Counted from the first letter of the stretch, positions 52,137 to 64,000 are shown. The stretch: DNA of 64,000 nt from an uncultured Pelagibacteraceae bacterium (GCA_902590625.1 CACIXL010000004.1:1-64000); one strand, 5' to 3'. The notes: a model not told the origin generated them from the letters alone. Numbers and translations: made by a program.

Positions 52137-52199
52137 TATATTAATTTATTAAGTTCAAAATTATACACCTATAGATTAAAATTTAAATTAAGGCAAATT

Positions 52200-52943
52200 A
52201 TGAGATATTTTATTGGTAATTGGAAAATGTTTGGTGTGCCCAAATCTATCAGTATTCTTAACAAAATTAATTCATACTATTCTAAGGACAAAAATAGAAA
52301 CAAATACAGAGTAATAATTACACCCCCATACACTTTAATTGAAAGCTATTCCAAGTATTTCAAAAATAAGAAGATTTTGATAGGTGCTCAAAACTGTTAT
52401 CAAAAAGAACAATTTTCTTCAAATACTGCAGCTGTCAGCTCTTATATGCTTAGGAGTGTAGGCGCTAAATACACTTTAGTAGGACATTCAGATAACAGAG
52501 CTGAAGGAGATACAGATGCGATGCTTAAGGATAAAGTTAGGTATGCTATTAAAAATAATTTAAAAGTAGTCTTTTGTATTGGAGAAAACAAATTAGAAAA
52601 GAAAAATAAAAAAACACTAAGTGTTTTAAAAAGACAATTGACAAAAGTACTTGAAAAAAAATTTAATAGAAACAATATTATTGTTGCTTACGAACCTATT
52701 TGGTCTATTGGTACAGGAAAAATTCCAACTGCTCAGGATTTAAAAAAAACAACTATCCACATTAAGAAAGTTTTAAAAGGAATATTTAAAAAAAATAGCC
52801 CAGCAGTTCTATATGGCGGTTCCGTAGATGGCAATAACGTTGAGATGTTTAAAGAAATTAAAGAAATAGATGGTTTTTTAATAGGAGGAGCATCAAAAAC
52901 TTCTAAAAAATTTATTGATATAATAAAGAATTACTATAGATAA
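52200..52943 (+). CDS. tpiA: Triosephosphate isomerase
   Basis: FIGNWKMFG; YTLVGHSDNRAEGDTDAM; VAYEPIWSIGTGKIPTAQD; VLYGGSVDGNNV. Confidence 0.96.
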   Translation: MRYFIGNWKMFGVPKSISILNKINSYYSKDKNRNKYRVIITPPYTLIESYSKYFKNKKILIGAQNCYQKEQFSSNTAAVSSYMLRSVGAKYTLVGHSDNRAEGDTDAMLKDKVRYAIKNNLKVVFCIGENKLEKKNKKTLSVLKRQLTKVLEKKFNRNNIIVAYEPIWSIGTGKIPTAQDLKKTTIHIKKVLKGIFKKNSPAVLYGGSVDGNNVEMFKEIKEIDGFLIGGASKTSKKFIDIIKNYYR

Positions 52944-52948
52944 GCATC

Positions 52949-53248
52949 ATGGAAAGTTTACTCATTTTCGTAAATATAGCTTTAGCAATAATCCTAGTAA
53001 TAATAATTTTGCTGCAAAGATCTGAAGGAGGCGCATTAGGTTTAGGTGTTTCACAAGATAATTTCACGTCCGTGAGATCCGTAGGAACCTTTTTAACTAA
53101 ATTTACTTCAATCATTGCCGCTTTATTTATAATTTGCAGTATTGCTATAGTTGCTATTTCTCGAGATGAGTTTCGTGAAACACAATCAGTTCTTGAAAAG
53201 GAAGAAGAAGAAAATTCAAACCTTCCACAAATACCTCAATCTAAGTAA
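52949..53248 (+). CDS. secG: Preprotein translocase subunit SecG
   Basis: LIFVNIALAIILVIIILLQRSEGGALGLGVSQDNFTSVRSVGTFLTKFTSIIAALF. Confidence 0.93.
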   Translation: MESLLIFVNIALAIILVIIILLQRSEGGALGLGVSQDNFTSVRSVGTFLTKFTSIIAALFIICSIAIVAISRDEFRETQSVLEKEEEENSNLPQIPQSK

Positions 53249-53283
53249 TTAAGTCTTTGTATTTAAGAAAATATAAAGTATAA

Positions 53284-54914
<1,631 letters not shown>

Positions 54915-54915
<1 letters not shown>

Positions 54916-55736
54916 TGACAAATCATAAAGTTAAATGTTCTAATTTTGAAATAGCGAATAACAAACCATTTACTTTAATCGCTGGACCTTGCCAGTTAGA
55001 AAATGAAGGTCATGCATTAAAGATTTCTTCAGAGCTTAAAAAAATTACTAGTGATCTTGGAATTAATTTAATTTATAAAACTTCATTTGATAAAGCCAAC
55101 AGAACTAGTCTCAAAGGAAAAAGAGGGATGGGTCTAGATAAATCTTTACCTATTTTTGATAAAATTAGAAAAGAAGTTGGATTACCTGTTTTGACCGACG
55201 TTCACACTGCTGAGCAATGTTCAATTGTTGCTAATCACGTTGATGTTTTACAAATTCCAGCATTTCTTTGCCGTCAAACAGATTTACTAATAGCTGCAGC
55301 AAAAACCGGAAAAATAATTAATGTTAAAAAAGGGCAGTTCCTAGCACCATGGGATATGGCAAATGTGATTAAAAAAATTGAACAGTCTGGAAATAAAAAT
55401 ATTTTAATTACCGAAAGAGGAGCAAGTTTTGGTTATAACACTCTCGTATCCGACATGAGAGCTTTACCAATCATGTCAAGATTTGGTTTTCCAATTGTAT
55501 TCGATGCTACGCACTCAGTTCAACAGCCAGGTGGAATGGGTGAAAAAAGTGGAGGACAAAGAGAGTTTGTTCCTTATTTAGCTCGAGCTGCAGTAGCTGT
55601 CGGAGTTGGAGCGATTTTTATGGAAACACATGAAGATCCAGACAACGCGCCATCAGATGGTCCAAATATGGTGCCATTAAATGAAGTAAAAGCATTATTA
55701 AAAAAATTAACTGAAATAGACAAGTTAGTTAAATAA
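54915..55736 (+). CDS. kdsA: 3-deoxy-8-phosphooctulonate synthase
   Basis: LIAGPCQLENEGHALKIS..YKTSFDKANRTSLKGKRGMGLDK..FDATHSVQQPGG. Confidence 0.96.
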
Positions 55737-55740
55737 AAGA

Positions 55741-56997
55741 ATGGCAAAAATCAAAAGTGTTAAAGGGCGACAAGTTTTTGATAGTAGAGGAAACCCTACT
55801 GTTGAAGCTGAGATTTTTTTAGACGATGGTTCATCAGCATCAGCAATATCTCCATCTGGTGCATCTACAGGAGCATTTGAAGCTCACGAATTAAGGGATA
55901 AAGATAAAAACAAATTTTTGGGTAAAAGCGTAAATACTGCAGTTCAGAATATAAATAGTAAAATTTCAAATAAACTTAAAAACTTTGACTTTAATCAGCA
56001 AGAAAAAATTGATAAAATTTTAATAGAGTTAGATGGTAGTGAAAATAAGATTAATCTAGGTGCAAATGCTACTTTAGCAGTTTCATTAGCCTATGCAAAG
56101 TGTACAGCGATTGCAAATAAACAACCACTTTATAAAAGTTTAGGTAAATCCTATTCTATACCAATCCCATTGATGAATATTATTAATGGTGGTGCACATG
56201 CCGATAATGATTTAAATATTCAAGAATTTATGATTAGGCCCGACTCTGCAAAAAATTTTACAGATGCGATAGAAAAATGTTTTCTAGTAATACAAAATTT
56301 AAAAAAACTACTACAATCTAAAAAGATGTTAACGAATGTTGGTGACGAAGGTGGATTTGCTCCATCAATCAATTCAAATGAAGAAGCTTTAGACCTAATA
56401 GTTCATGCTATTGAGAAATCAAAATTAAAACCAGGCAATGATGTCGTAATTTGTTTGGATGTAGCTGCAAACGAACTTATGAATGAAAAAGGAGAATATT
56501 CAGTTCAATCATCTAATTTTCTGTCTGTAGATGATGTTGTAAACTATTACAAAAAATTAACATCCAACTACCCGATCAAATCTATTGAAGATCCATTTTC
56601 AGAGGAAGATTGGCAATCATGGAAAAAAATTACATCTGCAATAGGGGATAATGTCCAAATTGTTGGAGATGATCTGTTTGTAACAAATTCTAAAAGATTA
56701 GAAAAAGGTATTAAAGAAAAATCTGCTAACAGTATTTTAGTAAAACCTAATCAGATTGGAACTTTGACTGAAACTTTAAAAGTAATTTCAATGGCAAAAA
56801 AAGCAAATTTCAGCACTATCATTTCACACCGATCTGGTGACACAGAAGACACGTTTATAGCTGATTTGGCAGTGGCCACTATGTCCTCTCAAATTAAAAC
56901 AGGTTCATTAGCAAGATCTGAAAGAGTAGCTAAATATAATAGATTATTACGCGTCGAAGAAGAACTTGGCAATCAAGCCAAAATGGCTAGAATCTAG
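55741..56997 (+). CDS. eno: Enolase
   Basis: VKGRQVFDSRGNPTVEAEIFLDDG..SPSGASTGAFEAHELRD..IVGDDLFVTN..LVKPNQIGTLTET..SHRSGDTEDTFIADLAVA. Confidence 0.98.
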   Translation: MAKIKSVKGRQVFDSRGNPTVEAEIFLDDGSSASAISPSGASTGAFEAHELRDKDKNKFLGKSVNTAVQNINSKISNKLKNFDFNQQEKIDKILIELDGSENKINLGANATLAVSLAYAKCTAIANKQPLYKSLGKSYSIPIPLMNIINGGAHADNDLNIQEFMIRPDSAKNFTDAIEKCFLVIQNLKKLLQSKKMLTNVGDEGGFAPSINSNEEALDLIVHAIEKSKLKPGNDVVICLDVAANELMNEKGEYSVQSSNFLSVDDVVNYYKKLTSNYPIKSIEDPFSEEDWQSWKKITSAIGDNVQIVGDDLFVTNSKRLEKGIKEKSANSILVKPNQIGTLTETLKVISMAKKANFSTIISHRSGDTEDTFIADLAVATMSSQIKTGSLARSERVAKYNRLLRVEEELGNQAKMARI

Positions 56998-57000
56998 TAA

Positions 57001-57294
57001 ATGAAAATAATTAATAGTTTGAAAAAAAAGAAGTTTATTTTATTTAATATTTTTTTTACCCTATATATTGGTATTAATCTAATTGGCGGTGAAAGAGGGT
57101 TAATCTCTTATTTTGATAAAAAAAGTATCCATAAGGAATTGGTTGAAAAGGAAAAAAATTTAACTTCAAAATTAAAAAATTTGGACAATAAAATTTCAAT
57201 GATAAATAAAAATGATCCAGATTTTTTAGATATGTTATATAGACAAAAATTTAATTATGTAACTGAGGACGAAATTATAATAAAATTAAAATGA
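57001..57294 (+). CDS. ftsB: Septum formation initiator family protein (FtsB/DivIC-like)
   Basis: Single TM then [37 protein letters not shown] coiled coil; downstream of eno. Confidence 0.85.
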   Translation: MKIINSLKKKKFILFNIFFTLYIGINLIGGERGLISYFDKKSIHKELVEKEKNLTSKLKNLDNKISMINKNDPDFLDMLYRQKFNYVTEDEIIIKLK

Positions 57295-58235
57295 GCGAAA
57301 AACCAAGACATCCAGAAAAAGTAAATAAACCAATTAATCCCATTAAGAAAAAACCTGATTGGATAAGATCTAAAATCGTAGACTCCCAAGTATTTTTTCA
57401 AACCAAAAAAGTTGTAAACCAGAACAATCTTGTAACAGTTTGCCAGGAAGCAAATTGTCCAAATATTACCGAATGTTGGAGTAAAAAACATGCAACATTT
57501 ATGATTATGGGGGACACATGTACTAGAGCTTGCGCATTTTGTGATGTCAAAACTGGTAAACCAACAGACCTTGATATTTTTGAACCAACAAAAATATCTA
57601 AGGCTGTAAAAGATCTAAATTTAAAACATGTAGTAATAACATCTGTTGATAGAGATGATCTTGATGACGGCGGTTCAGAACATTTTTATAAAGTTGTTAA
57701 AGCTACAAGAGAAAAAAATCCAAAAACTTCAATTGAAGTTCTAACACCAGATTTTTTAAGAAAAGGTGATGCATATAAAACAGTTTTAAAAGCAGACTTA
57801 GATGTTTTCAATCACAATATAGAAACAGTTCCTAGACTTTATACAAAAGTAAGACCTGGTGCACGTTACTTTGCTTCATTAGAATTACTTAAAAATGCGA
57901 AGGCCTTTAATAAAAAAGTTTTTACTAAGTCAGGTATCATGGTTGGCTTAGGTGAAACTAAAGAGGAAGTAATACAAGTGATGGATGATTTAAGATCGGC
58001 AGAAGTTGATTTTATTACAATAGGTCAATACCTTCAACCTTCAGCAAAACATCATCCTTTAGATCGATATTATCATCCGGATGAATTTAAAGAATTTGAG
58101 AATATTGCAAAGACAAAAGGCTTTTTACTTGTTTCTTCTTCACCTTTAACTAGATCATCATATCACGCTGATGAGGACTTTAGAAGATTACAGGACGCAA
58201 GAAATAAAAAGCTTGAATGTCATCCGCAACACTAA
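57291..58235 (+). CDS. lipA: Lipoyl synthase
   Basis: [79 protein letters not shown]. Confidence 0.97.
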   Translation: MSEKPRHPEKVNKPINPIKKKPDWIRSKIVDSQVFFQTKKVVNQNNLVTVCQEANCPNITECWSKKHATFMIMGDTCTRACAFCDVKTGKPTDLDIFEPTKISKAVKDLNLKHVVITSVDRDDLDDGGSEHFYKVVKATREKNPKTSIEVLTPDFLRKGDAYKTVLKADLDVFNHNIETVPRLYTKVRPGARYFASLELLKNAKAFNKKVFTKSGIMVGLGETKEEVIQVMDDLRSAEVDFITIGQYLQPSAKHHPLDRYYHPDEFKEFENIAKTKGFLLVSSSPLTRSSYHADEDFRRLQDARNKKLECHPQH

Positions 58236-58660
58236 AAAAAATCATTCCTTGTAAAAAAAATCAACTTGTCGAGATGGTTCTTGATATTGAAAAATATCCT
58301 GAGTTTGTCCCTTGGTGTATTGAAGGTAAGATTTTTGACAAGAATGAAAGTTCAGACTTAATTAGTTTTAATGGAGACTTAAAAGTTGGTAAAAGTATCT
58401 TAAATGAAACCTTTTCAAGTCATGTTTCATATCATAAGGAGAGTGATAAAATTATTGTTACGAATTTAGATGGCCCTTTAAAGCACTTAAAAAATGAGTG
58501 GCATTTCAAAGAAATAAATAACAATACACAATTAGAATTTTTTATTGATTTTGAATTGAAAAATCCAATTTTAAATGGAATAATGAAAAAATCTTTTGAG
58601 CTTGGTTTAAATAAAATTGCAAAGGCTTTTGAAGAAAGGGCAGTTCAATTATATAAATAA
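58217..58660 (+). CDS. COQ10/RatA-like SRPBCC (START) domain protein
   Basis: [56 protein letters not shown]. Confidence 0.9.
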   Translation: MSSATLKKIIPCKKNQLVEMVLDIEKYPEFVPWCIEGKIFDKNESSDLISFNGDLKVGKSILNETFSSHVSYHKESDKIIVTNLDGPLKHLKNEWHFKEINNNTQLEFFIDFELKNPILNGIMKKSFELGLNKIAKAFEERAVQLYK

Positions 58661-58971
58661 TGTTAGTTATTACAGTCTTATTAATAGTTTTTATTTTTAC
58701 ATTTAAAAGTCTAGCTTCATATATTAAAAAAATTAGAACCGGTGATCCTAATGAAAGCGATATAACTTATTGGATGTTTTCATATGATTTTAAATCTCCA
58801 AATAAAGATTGGGTGCCCGAAAATAAAAATCTTTTAGCTAAAAAAAGAACAAGAAATTTCTTAGTTTTTATCCTTTACCTTAATGCTTTTGGTATATTCG
58901 TATTATTAAATAGTTTTACGGCTCATTTATTGAATTTTATAGTAAATCCAGAATTTAGTTACCCTGTTTAA
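58660..58971 (+). CDS. Hypothetical small membrane protein, two hydrophobic segments
   Basis: ORF 103 aa, starts at the preceding stop codon; VITVLLIVFIFTF and FLVFILYLNAFGIFVLLNSF. Confidence 0.65.
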   Translation: MLVITVLLIVFIFTFKSLASYIKKIRTGDPNESDITYWMFSYDFKSPNKDWVPENKNLLAKKRTRNFLVFILYLNAFGIFVLLNSFTAHLLNFIVNPEFSYPV

Positions 58972-59434
58972 TTAATCTAAATAACAGATTAAGAGATTTT
59001 TTTACTGTTTGTGTTTGAATGTAAGCTCTACCTTTATTCTTAAAATTACATTTATTTATAACAACCTTTTTTCTAACTCTAATTCCAATATAAACTAAAC
59101 CAACTGGTTTTTGTTTAGATCCGCCTTTCGGACCAGCTATCCCTGTTATTGAAACACAAACTTTTGATTTACTAATTTTACTTAGGTTATTAACCATAGC
59201 CAAACAACATTGAACACTTACAGCGCCATACTTTTTTATTATTTTTTGAGGCACTTTTAAAATACTTGTTTTGGCTTGATTTGAGTAAGTAACTAAGCCC
59301 ATCGTAAATACTTTTGATGAGCCACTTACAGAGGTAATAGCGCTAGATAGCATTCCTCCCGTACATGACTCAGCAATTGCAAGTTTCATCTTTTTTCTTT
59401 TGATTAAAGAAATTATTTTTTTATTTAAACTCAT
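58955..59434 (-). CDS. CinA C-terminal domain / nicotinamide-nucleotide amidohydrolase PncC-like
   Basis: KLAIAESCTGGMLSSAITSVSGSSKVFTMGLVTYSNQAK..GIAGPKGGSKQKPVGLVYIG. Confidence 0.94.
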   Translation of the reverse strand: MSLNKKIISLIKRKKMKLAIAESCTGGMLSSAITSVSGSSKVFTMGLVTYSNQAKTSILKVPQKIIKKYGAVSVQCCLAMVNNLSKISKSKVCVSITGIAGPKGGSKQKPVGLVYIGIRVRKKVVINKCNFKNKGRAYIQTQTVKKSLNLLFRLIKQGN

Positions 59435-59937
59435 TAGAAAAATTTTGATTTAATTACCATAAAAATTATCAATGTAAGGACTACATATAAGCCAGCAACC
59501 ACATCATCCATGATTACTCCAAAACTATTTTTAAATTTTTTATCGAAAAAACTGACCGGGAAAGGTTTTATAATATCAAAATACCTAAATAAAATAAAAA
59601 TATATAAATAAAATAAAACTGCTTCATTTGTGTCTTTCGCACTTCCATGAGCAATTTCATATAAATAAATTGGAATAGATTGCCCGATGAATTCATCTAC
59701 AACAACTTCTTTAGGATCTTTGTTTTCATTGTATTTTATATATTCAGACACAGCATAAAAAGAATAAATAAAAACTATTAGCAAAATAATTAAAATTGTG
59801 TTGTTAGGTAAATTAATTATATGAAATAAGCTGTATAGAAAAACAGTAGTTATAAGAGAAGATATTGTTCCAGGAGCAAATTTAAATGATCCAATTCCAA
59901 AACATGTTACAAATAAATAATTGAAAGTTTTAATCAT
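59434..59937 (-). CDS. pgpA: Phosphatidylglycerophosphatase A
   Basis: FGIGSFKFAPGTISSLITT; KDPKEVVVDEFIGQSIPI; RYFDIIKPFPVSFFDKKFKNSFGVIMDDVVAGLY. Confidence 0.94.
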   Translation of the reverse strand: MIKTFNYLFVTCFGIGSFKFAPGTISSLITTVFLYSLFHIINLPNNTILIILLIVFIYSFYAVSEYIKYNENKDPKEVVVDEFIGQSIPIYLYEIAHGSAKDTNEAVLFYLYIFILFRYFDIIKPFPVSFFDKKFKNSFGVIMDDVVAGLYVVLTLIIFMVIKSKFF

Positions 59938-61075
59938 ATTTTATAACTGAACATATAACTTCACATGCTATTGCTTTTTCTTTGCCTATTACACCAAGTT
60001 TTTCAGTAGTTTTTCCTTTAATATTTATTTGATTTTTTGAAATTTCACATAGTTTAGAAATATTATTTATCATTTTGTTTTTATAATTTTTGATTTTAGG
60101 TGTTTGAGTAATAATATTAATATCAATATTATTTATGAAATAACCTTTTAAATTAATTTGTTCTACTACTTTTTGAAGTAAAATTGTGGATCTTATGTTT
60201 TTAAATTTTTTATTTTTATCGGAAAATATTTGGCCAATGTCACCCATTTTACAAGCGCCTAAAATAGCGTCAGTCACTGAATGAAGAACAGGGTCTCCAT
60301 CTGAATGACCTAATGTTCCAAGTTTAGATTTAAATCTTAAACCAGCTAAATAAAGTTTTCTTTTTGGTACTAATCTGTGAACATCAAATCCTATTCCAAC
60401 GCTCTGTTTAGATTTGTAAATATTCTTAAGATTTTTAAAATCCGATTTGTCTGTTATTTTTAAATTACTTTTTTCTCCTTCAATAAATTTAACTTTATTA
60501 AGATCCATATATAAAGAAATATCATCATCTTTATACTTACCAAAATTGGTTTTATGTAAATGATATATTTCTTTTAAATTGAAAGCCTGAGGTGTTTGAG
60601 TTAAAAATAAATAATCTCTATTTTTCCCAACAATATATTCCGCTTTACTAGTGTCAATTATTTGTTTTATAGCATCCTGAACTCTGATCTTTGGAACTAC
60701 AGCTCGAGCATTTTTCATATTTTTTATAATTGAATTTAATAATCTCAATGAAAAATTAGGTCTAGCTACATCGTGAATTAAAACTTTAGAAATTCCTTTT
60801 TCATTTTTCAAATGTTTTAAACCATTAAAAGTTGATTGTTGTCTTGTAGCTCCACCAATTACTAATTTGACATTCTCTAGTTTAAGAGATTTGACTCGAA
60901 TGGTGTCTTTTTTATTATAAACAAGTATAATCTTTTTAATTTGTTTAAATTTACGTGCTTTAATAACGTTTATTTCAATTAATGATTTGCCAGCTATTTT
61001 TTGATAAGGTTTGCCAATATTAGACCTAAATCTATGGCTATCACCTCCAGCAAGAATGATTAAACAAAAACTCAT
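59930..61075 (-). CDS. ispDF: Bifunctional IspD/IspF (MEP cytidylyltransferase / MECDP synthase)
   Basis: LAGGDSHRFRSNIGKPYQKIAGKSLIE..LIHDVARPNF (IspD); GIGFDVHRLV..GHSDGDPVLHSVTDAILGACKMGDIGQIFSDKN (IspF). Confidence 0.97.
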   Translation of the reverse strand: MSFCLIILAGGDSHRFRSNIGKPYQKIAGKSLIEINVIKARKFKQIKKIILVYNKKDTIRVKSLKLENVKLVIGGATRQQSTFNGLKHLKNEKGISKVLIHDVARPNFSLRLLNSIIKNMKNARAVVPKIRVQDAIKQIIDTSKAEYIVGKNRDYLFLTQTPQAFNLKEIYHLHKTNFGKYKDDDISLYMDLNKVKFIEGEKSNLKITDKSDFKNLKNIYKSKQSVGIGFDVHRLVPKRKLYLAGLRFKSKLGTLGHSDGDPVLHSVTDAILGACKMGDIGQIFSDKNKKFKNIRSTILLQKVVEQINLKGYFINNIDINIITQTPKIKNYKNKMINNISKLCEISKNQINIKGKTTEKLGVIGKEKAIACEVICSVIKYD

Positions 61076-61123
61076 GGTATTAACTTATATAATATTTATA
61101 TAGATATTTAATGGTTATTTAAG

Positions 61124-62902
61124 ATGTTCAAAATAATTAAAAATTTTAATTGGATTATTTTATCCTCATTTTTGTGTATTTTTATGGGGATCGTTACCTT
61201 TTTGACATTTATTAATGAGGGATTTGTCCCTTTAACTGACCAAAATCTTCAAAACCTATTGATAGTAGATATATTTTTACTTTTAATTTTTTTTACACTT
61301 ATTTTTAAAAATTTCTATAGATTTTATTACACAGGAAAAAAAAATAAGAAAGGAGCTCAAACAAATTTAAAATATATTTCTGTTTTTTCTCTTTTTACAG
61401 TTATACCGTCACTAGTAGTAGCAATATTCTCACTTTTTATATTTAATTTTGGTGTTCAAAATTATTTTGATAAACAAATTACGAAAGCAGTAAATAATTC
61501 ATTTGATGTTGCGAAAAATTATTTAGATGAAAGTAAAGATAATGTACTTTCTGATGTAATCTTAATGAGTGTTGGCTTAAACCGAGCATCAGGTTTTTAT
61601 TATTCAAATCCAAATCGCTTTAAACAAATATTGAGATCTGAAAAAATATTGAGAAGAGTTGATGATGTTTATCTTATTGACAGTTTAGGAAATATTTTAA
61701 TTTCTGATGTTAGAGATATTACCGAAGAATTTGTAATACCCGCTGATGAAGACTACGATCAAGCTCTTGAGGGTAAACCAGTTTTTATCACAGATAATTT
61801 AGATAATAAAACTACAGTAATGACTAAGTTAAATTCTTTGGTAGATACTTATTTATATATTTCAAGAAATATTGATCCAGAAATTCTTAGATATTTGAAT
61901 GAAACAGAACAAGCGGTAAGTTTTTATTATTCTGTAGAAAACAGCCAAACAGGAATTAAGGTGACTTTTGCAATAATTTATATAATTGTGGTAACTTTAT
62001 TATTATTTTTATCAACCTCTATAGCAATTACCTTTGCATCCAGATTAACAAAACCTATTATTAATTTAATAAGTGCTTCCGACTCTATTAGTAAAGGAAC
62101 TCTAGATGTTAAAGTTCCAGAGCTTGAAACAGATGAAGAACTGAAACTTCTAAATAAAAATTTTAATCAAATGATAGAAAGACTTAAAGAACAGCAAGAA
62201 AAATTATTAACAAATGAAAGATATGAAGCATGGGAAAATGTTGCAAGAAAATTAGCTCACGAAATAAAAAATCCATTAACACCAATACAGCTTTCAATCG
62301 ATAGTTTAAGAGAAAAGTATAAAGACAAATTAACAAAAGATAGAGAAAATTTTGAAAAATATTTAGAAACAATTAATAGACAAATAAAAGATATTGAAAA
62401 ACTTGTAAATGAATTTTCTAATTTTGCTAGAATGCCTAGACCAATATTTAAAAAAATAGATTTAATTCAATTGATAAATAAATCTGTAGACTTTTTTAAA
62501 TTAACCTCAAAAAATTCAATAAATTTAAAGAATTATTCAAATAATAAATTTATTAATGGCGATGAAGGGCAGCTCAACAGAGTTTTTATTAATCTTATTA
62601 AAAATTCTGAAGAGTCTTTCGAGGATTTAAAGCAGAAAGACCCGAATTTTAAAGGAAATATTGACATAGAAATAGCAGGTAATAATGACTATATAATCAT
62701 AGAGGTTAATGATAACGGCGCGGGTATTACAGATGCTAAAAAAGCGATGACACCTTACTTTACAACAAAAAAAAAGGGAACAGGTCTTGGGCTTCCAATA
62801 GTAACAAAAATAATAAATGAGCATAATGGAAATTTTTTAATTAAAAAAAGAAATAATAATAAAGGAACTAAGATTATGATCTCATTACCAAAATATGCTT
62901 AG
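61124..62902 (+). CDS. ntrY: Sensor histidine kinase NtrY
   Basis: TMs, HAMP (TKPIINLISASDSISKGTLDVKVP), WENVARKLAHEIKNPLTPIQLSIDSLREKYKD H-box, NDNGAGITD, GTGLGLPIVTKIINEHNG. Confidence 0.93.
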   Translation: MFKIIKNFNWIILSSFLCIFMGIVTFLTFINEGFVPLTDQNLQNLLIVDIFLLLIFFTLIFKNFYRFYYTGKKNKKGAQTNLKYISVFSLFTVIPSLVVAIFSLFIFNFGVQNYFDKQITKAVNNSFDVAKNYLDESKDNVLSDVILMSVGLNRASGFYYSNPNRFKQILRSEKILRRVDDVYLIDSLGNILISDVRDITEEFVIPADEDYDQALEGKPVFITDNLDNKTTVMTKLNSLVDTYLYISRNIDPEILRYLNETEQAVSFYYSVENSQTGIKVTFAIIYIIVVTLLLFLSTSIAITFASRLTKPIINLISASDSISKGTLDVKVPELETDEELKLLNKNFNQMIERLKEQQEKLLTNERYEAWENVARKLAHEIKNPLTPIQLSIDSLREKYKDKLTKDRENFEKYLETINRQIKDIEKLVNEFSNFARMPRPIFKKIDLIQLINKSVDFFKLTSKNSINLKNYSNNKFINGDEGQLNRVFINLIKNSEESFEDLKQKDPNFKGNIDIEIAGNNDYIIIEVNDNGAGITDAKKAMTPYFTTKKKGTGLGLPIVTKIINEHNGNFLIKKRNNNKGTKIMISLPKYA

Positions 62903-64000
62903 AGAAATTTTAGTCATAGACGATAATCCAGATATTAGATATTTAGTTTGTAATATTTTAGAAGAACAAAATTTTAAAGTTAGAACTGCTGCAAATTATG
63001 ATCAAGCAGTTTTAGAAATTAACAAGCGGCTTCCTGACTTAGCAATAGTTGATATAAAATTAGATAAGCCAGATAAAGATGGTATTGATTTACTTAAGTT
63101 AATAATTAAAAAGAATAAAGATACTCCTGTAATTATGATTTCAGGTCACGCTACGGTAAAAGTTGCAGTTGAGGCAATAAGGTTAGGTGCCTACGAATTT
63201 ATAGAAAAACCCTTTTCAAAAGAAAAAATTATTAATTATGTTAATAGGGGTCTTGAGTCTTCATTCCTTAAAAAAGAAAAAAATATTATTGAAAATAAAT
63301 TATTTCATTCCTTTGAGCTAATCGGACAAAGTTCTGATATAATAAAAGTTAAAAAAATAATAGACAAATTATCTACATCAGAAAGTAGAGTATTAATTTC
63401 AGGGCCAACGGGTTCTGGAAAAGAATTAGTAGCAAGAAAAATTCATAAAAATTCATCAAGAGCAAAAGAGACTTTTGTGATTATTAATGCAGCTTTACTG
63501 AAAGAGAAAACTTATGAAAAAGAACTTTTTGGTGAAGAATATGAAGATGGAAATATTTCATTTGGTGCATTAGAACGGGCCAATAAAGGTACGTTATTAA
63601 TCGATGAGGTTTCTGAAATACCTTATGAAACTCAGGCAAATGTTTTAAGAGTTTTAATAGATCAAAAATTTAAACGTGTGAATGGTTCTAAAGATATTAG
63701 TGTAAATATAAGACTAATTTCTTCAACATCTAAAAATTTGAGTCAATTGGTAAAAGATAATGAGTTTAGAGAGGATCTTTTTCATAGGCTTAACGTAATG
63801 CCAATTGAACTAACTTCTCTTTCTTCAAGAACTGAGGATATTCCTTTATTAATAAAATATTTTAAAAATAAACTCTCTGAAATTAATGGAGTTCAAGAAC
63901 CAGACATTGATATAAAAAATGATAGCTTGTATACCTATCACTGGCCTGGTAACGTAAGAGAGCTGAGAAATTTAGTTGAGAGAATTACAATTCTGTCGTC
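62895..64000 (+). CDS. ntrX: Response regulator NtrX (receiver + AAA+ domain; truncated by window end)
   Basis: Translated by eye: MLREILVIDDNPDIRYLVCNILEEQNFKVRTAANYDQAV...LAIVDIKLDKPDKDGIDLLKLI; GPTGSGKELVARKIHKNS Walker A; GTLLIDEVSE Walker B. Confidence 0.93.
   Translation, partial: MLREILVIDDNPDIRYLVCNILEEQNFKVRTAANYDQAVLEINKRLPDLAIVDIKLDKPDKDGIDLLKLIIKKNKDTPVIMISGHATVKVAVEAIRLGAYEFIEKPFSKEKIINYVNRGLESSFLKKEKNIIENKLFHSFELIGQSSDIIKVKKIIDKLSTSESRVLISGPTGSGKELVARKIHKNSSRAKETFVIINAALLKEKTYEKELFGEEYEDGNISFGALERANKGTLLIDEVSEIPYETQANVLRVLIDQKFKRVNGSKDISVNIRLISSTSKNLSQLVKDNEFREDLFHRLNVMPIELTSLSSRTEDIPLLIKYFKNKLSEINGVQEPDIDIKNDSLYTYHWPGNVRELRNLVERITILS

Noticed and set aside
59930-61075. IspD-IspF fusion as a novel architecture
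   Set aside because: The bifunctional IspDF is well known in Alphaproteobacteria and Campylobacterota.

Overview
This 64 kb window is AT-rich, very compact and nearly all coding. It reads as an alphaproteobacterial chromosome of the SAR11/Pelagibacterales type: tiny or overlapping gene junctions and extreme A/T codon bias (my inference from composition and gene content). From left to right it contains: the 3' part of lon, apparently split by a +1 A-run frameshift; a small accessory surface-polysaccharide island (GT17 glycosyltransferase and a large epimerase-cupin-methyltransferase fusion); tRNA-Val and tRNA-Asp; the full nuoA-N operon, with nuoE apparently interrupted by an A9 frameshift; birA-coaX-rnj-proS-lolCD-dnaE; a structured rpsB leader; rpsB-tsf-frr-uppS-cdsA-dxr-bamA-skp-lpxD-fabZ-lpxA-lpxI-(sugar dehydrogenase)-lpxB; an HDAC-like deacetylase, msrB, a (Pro-Glu)n repeat membrane protein and a RecB/Cas4-like nuclease; gltX-lexA-trpCDGE-ppiD (minus strand); tpiA-secG-pyrG-kdsA-eno-ftsB-lipA-SRPBCC; cinA-pgpA-ispDF (minus strand); and ntrY-ntrX (ntrX truncated by the window end). 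I found no CRISPR array, transposon, prophage or obviously new multi-gene system. The observations most worth a second look are: two poly-A frameshifts (lon, nuoE); the three-domain sugar-modification fusion beside the tRNAs; a pseudoknot-capable rpsB leader; a GTTC-N7-GTTC SOS box at lexA; an unannotated 40-aa membrane ORF; the (PE)n repeat protein; an NtrX without a recognisable GAFTGA loop; and several scar-free gene losses from the canonical alphaproteobacterial order (pyrH, rseP, pdh, ntrBC, comEC, moaC/moeA).
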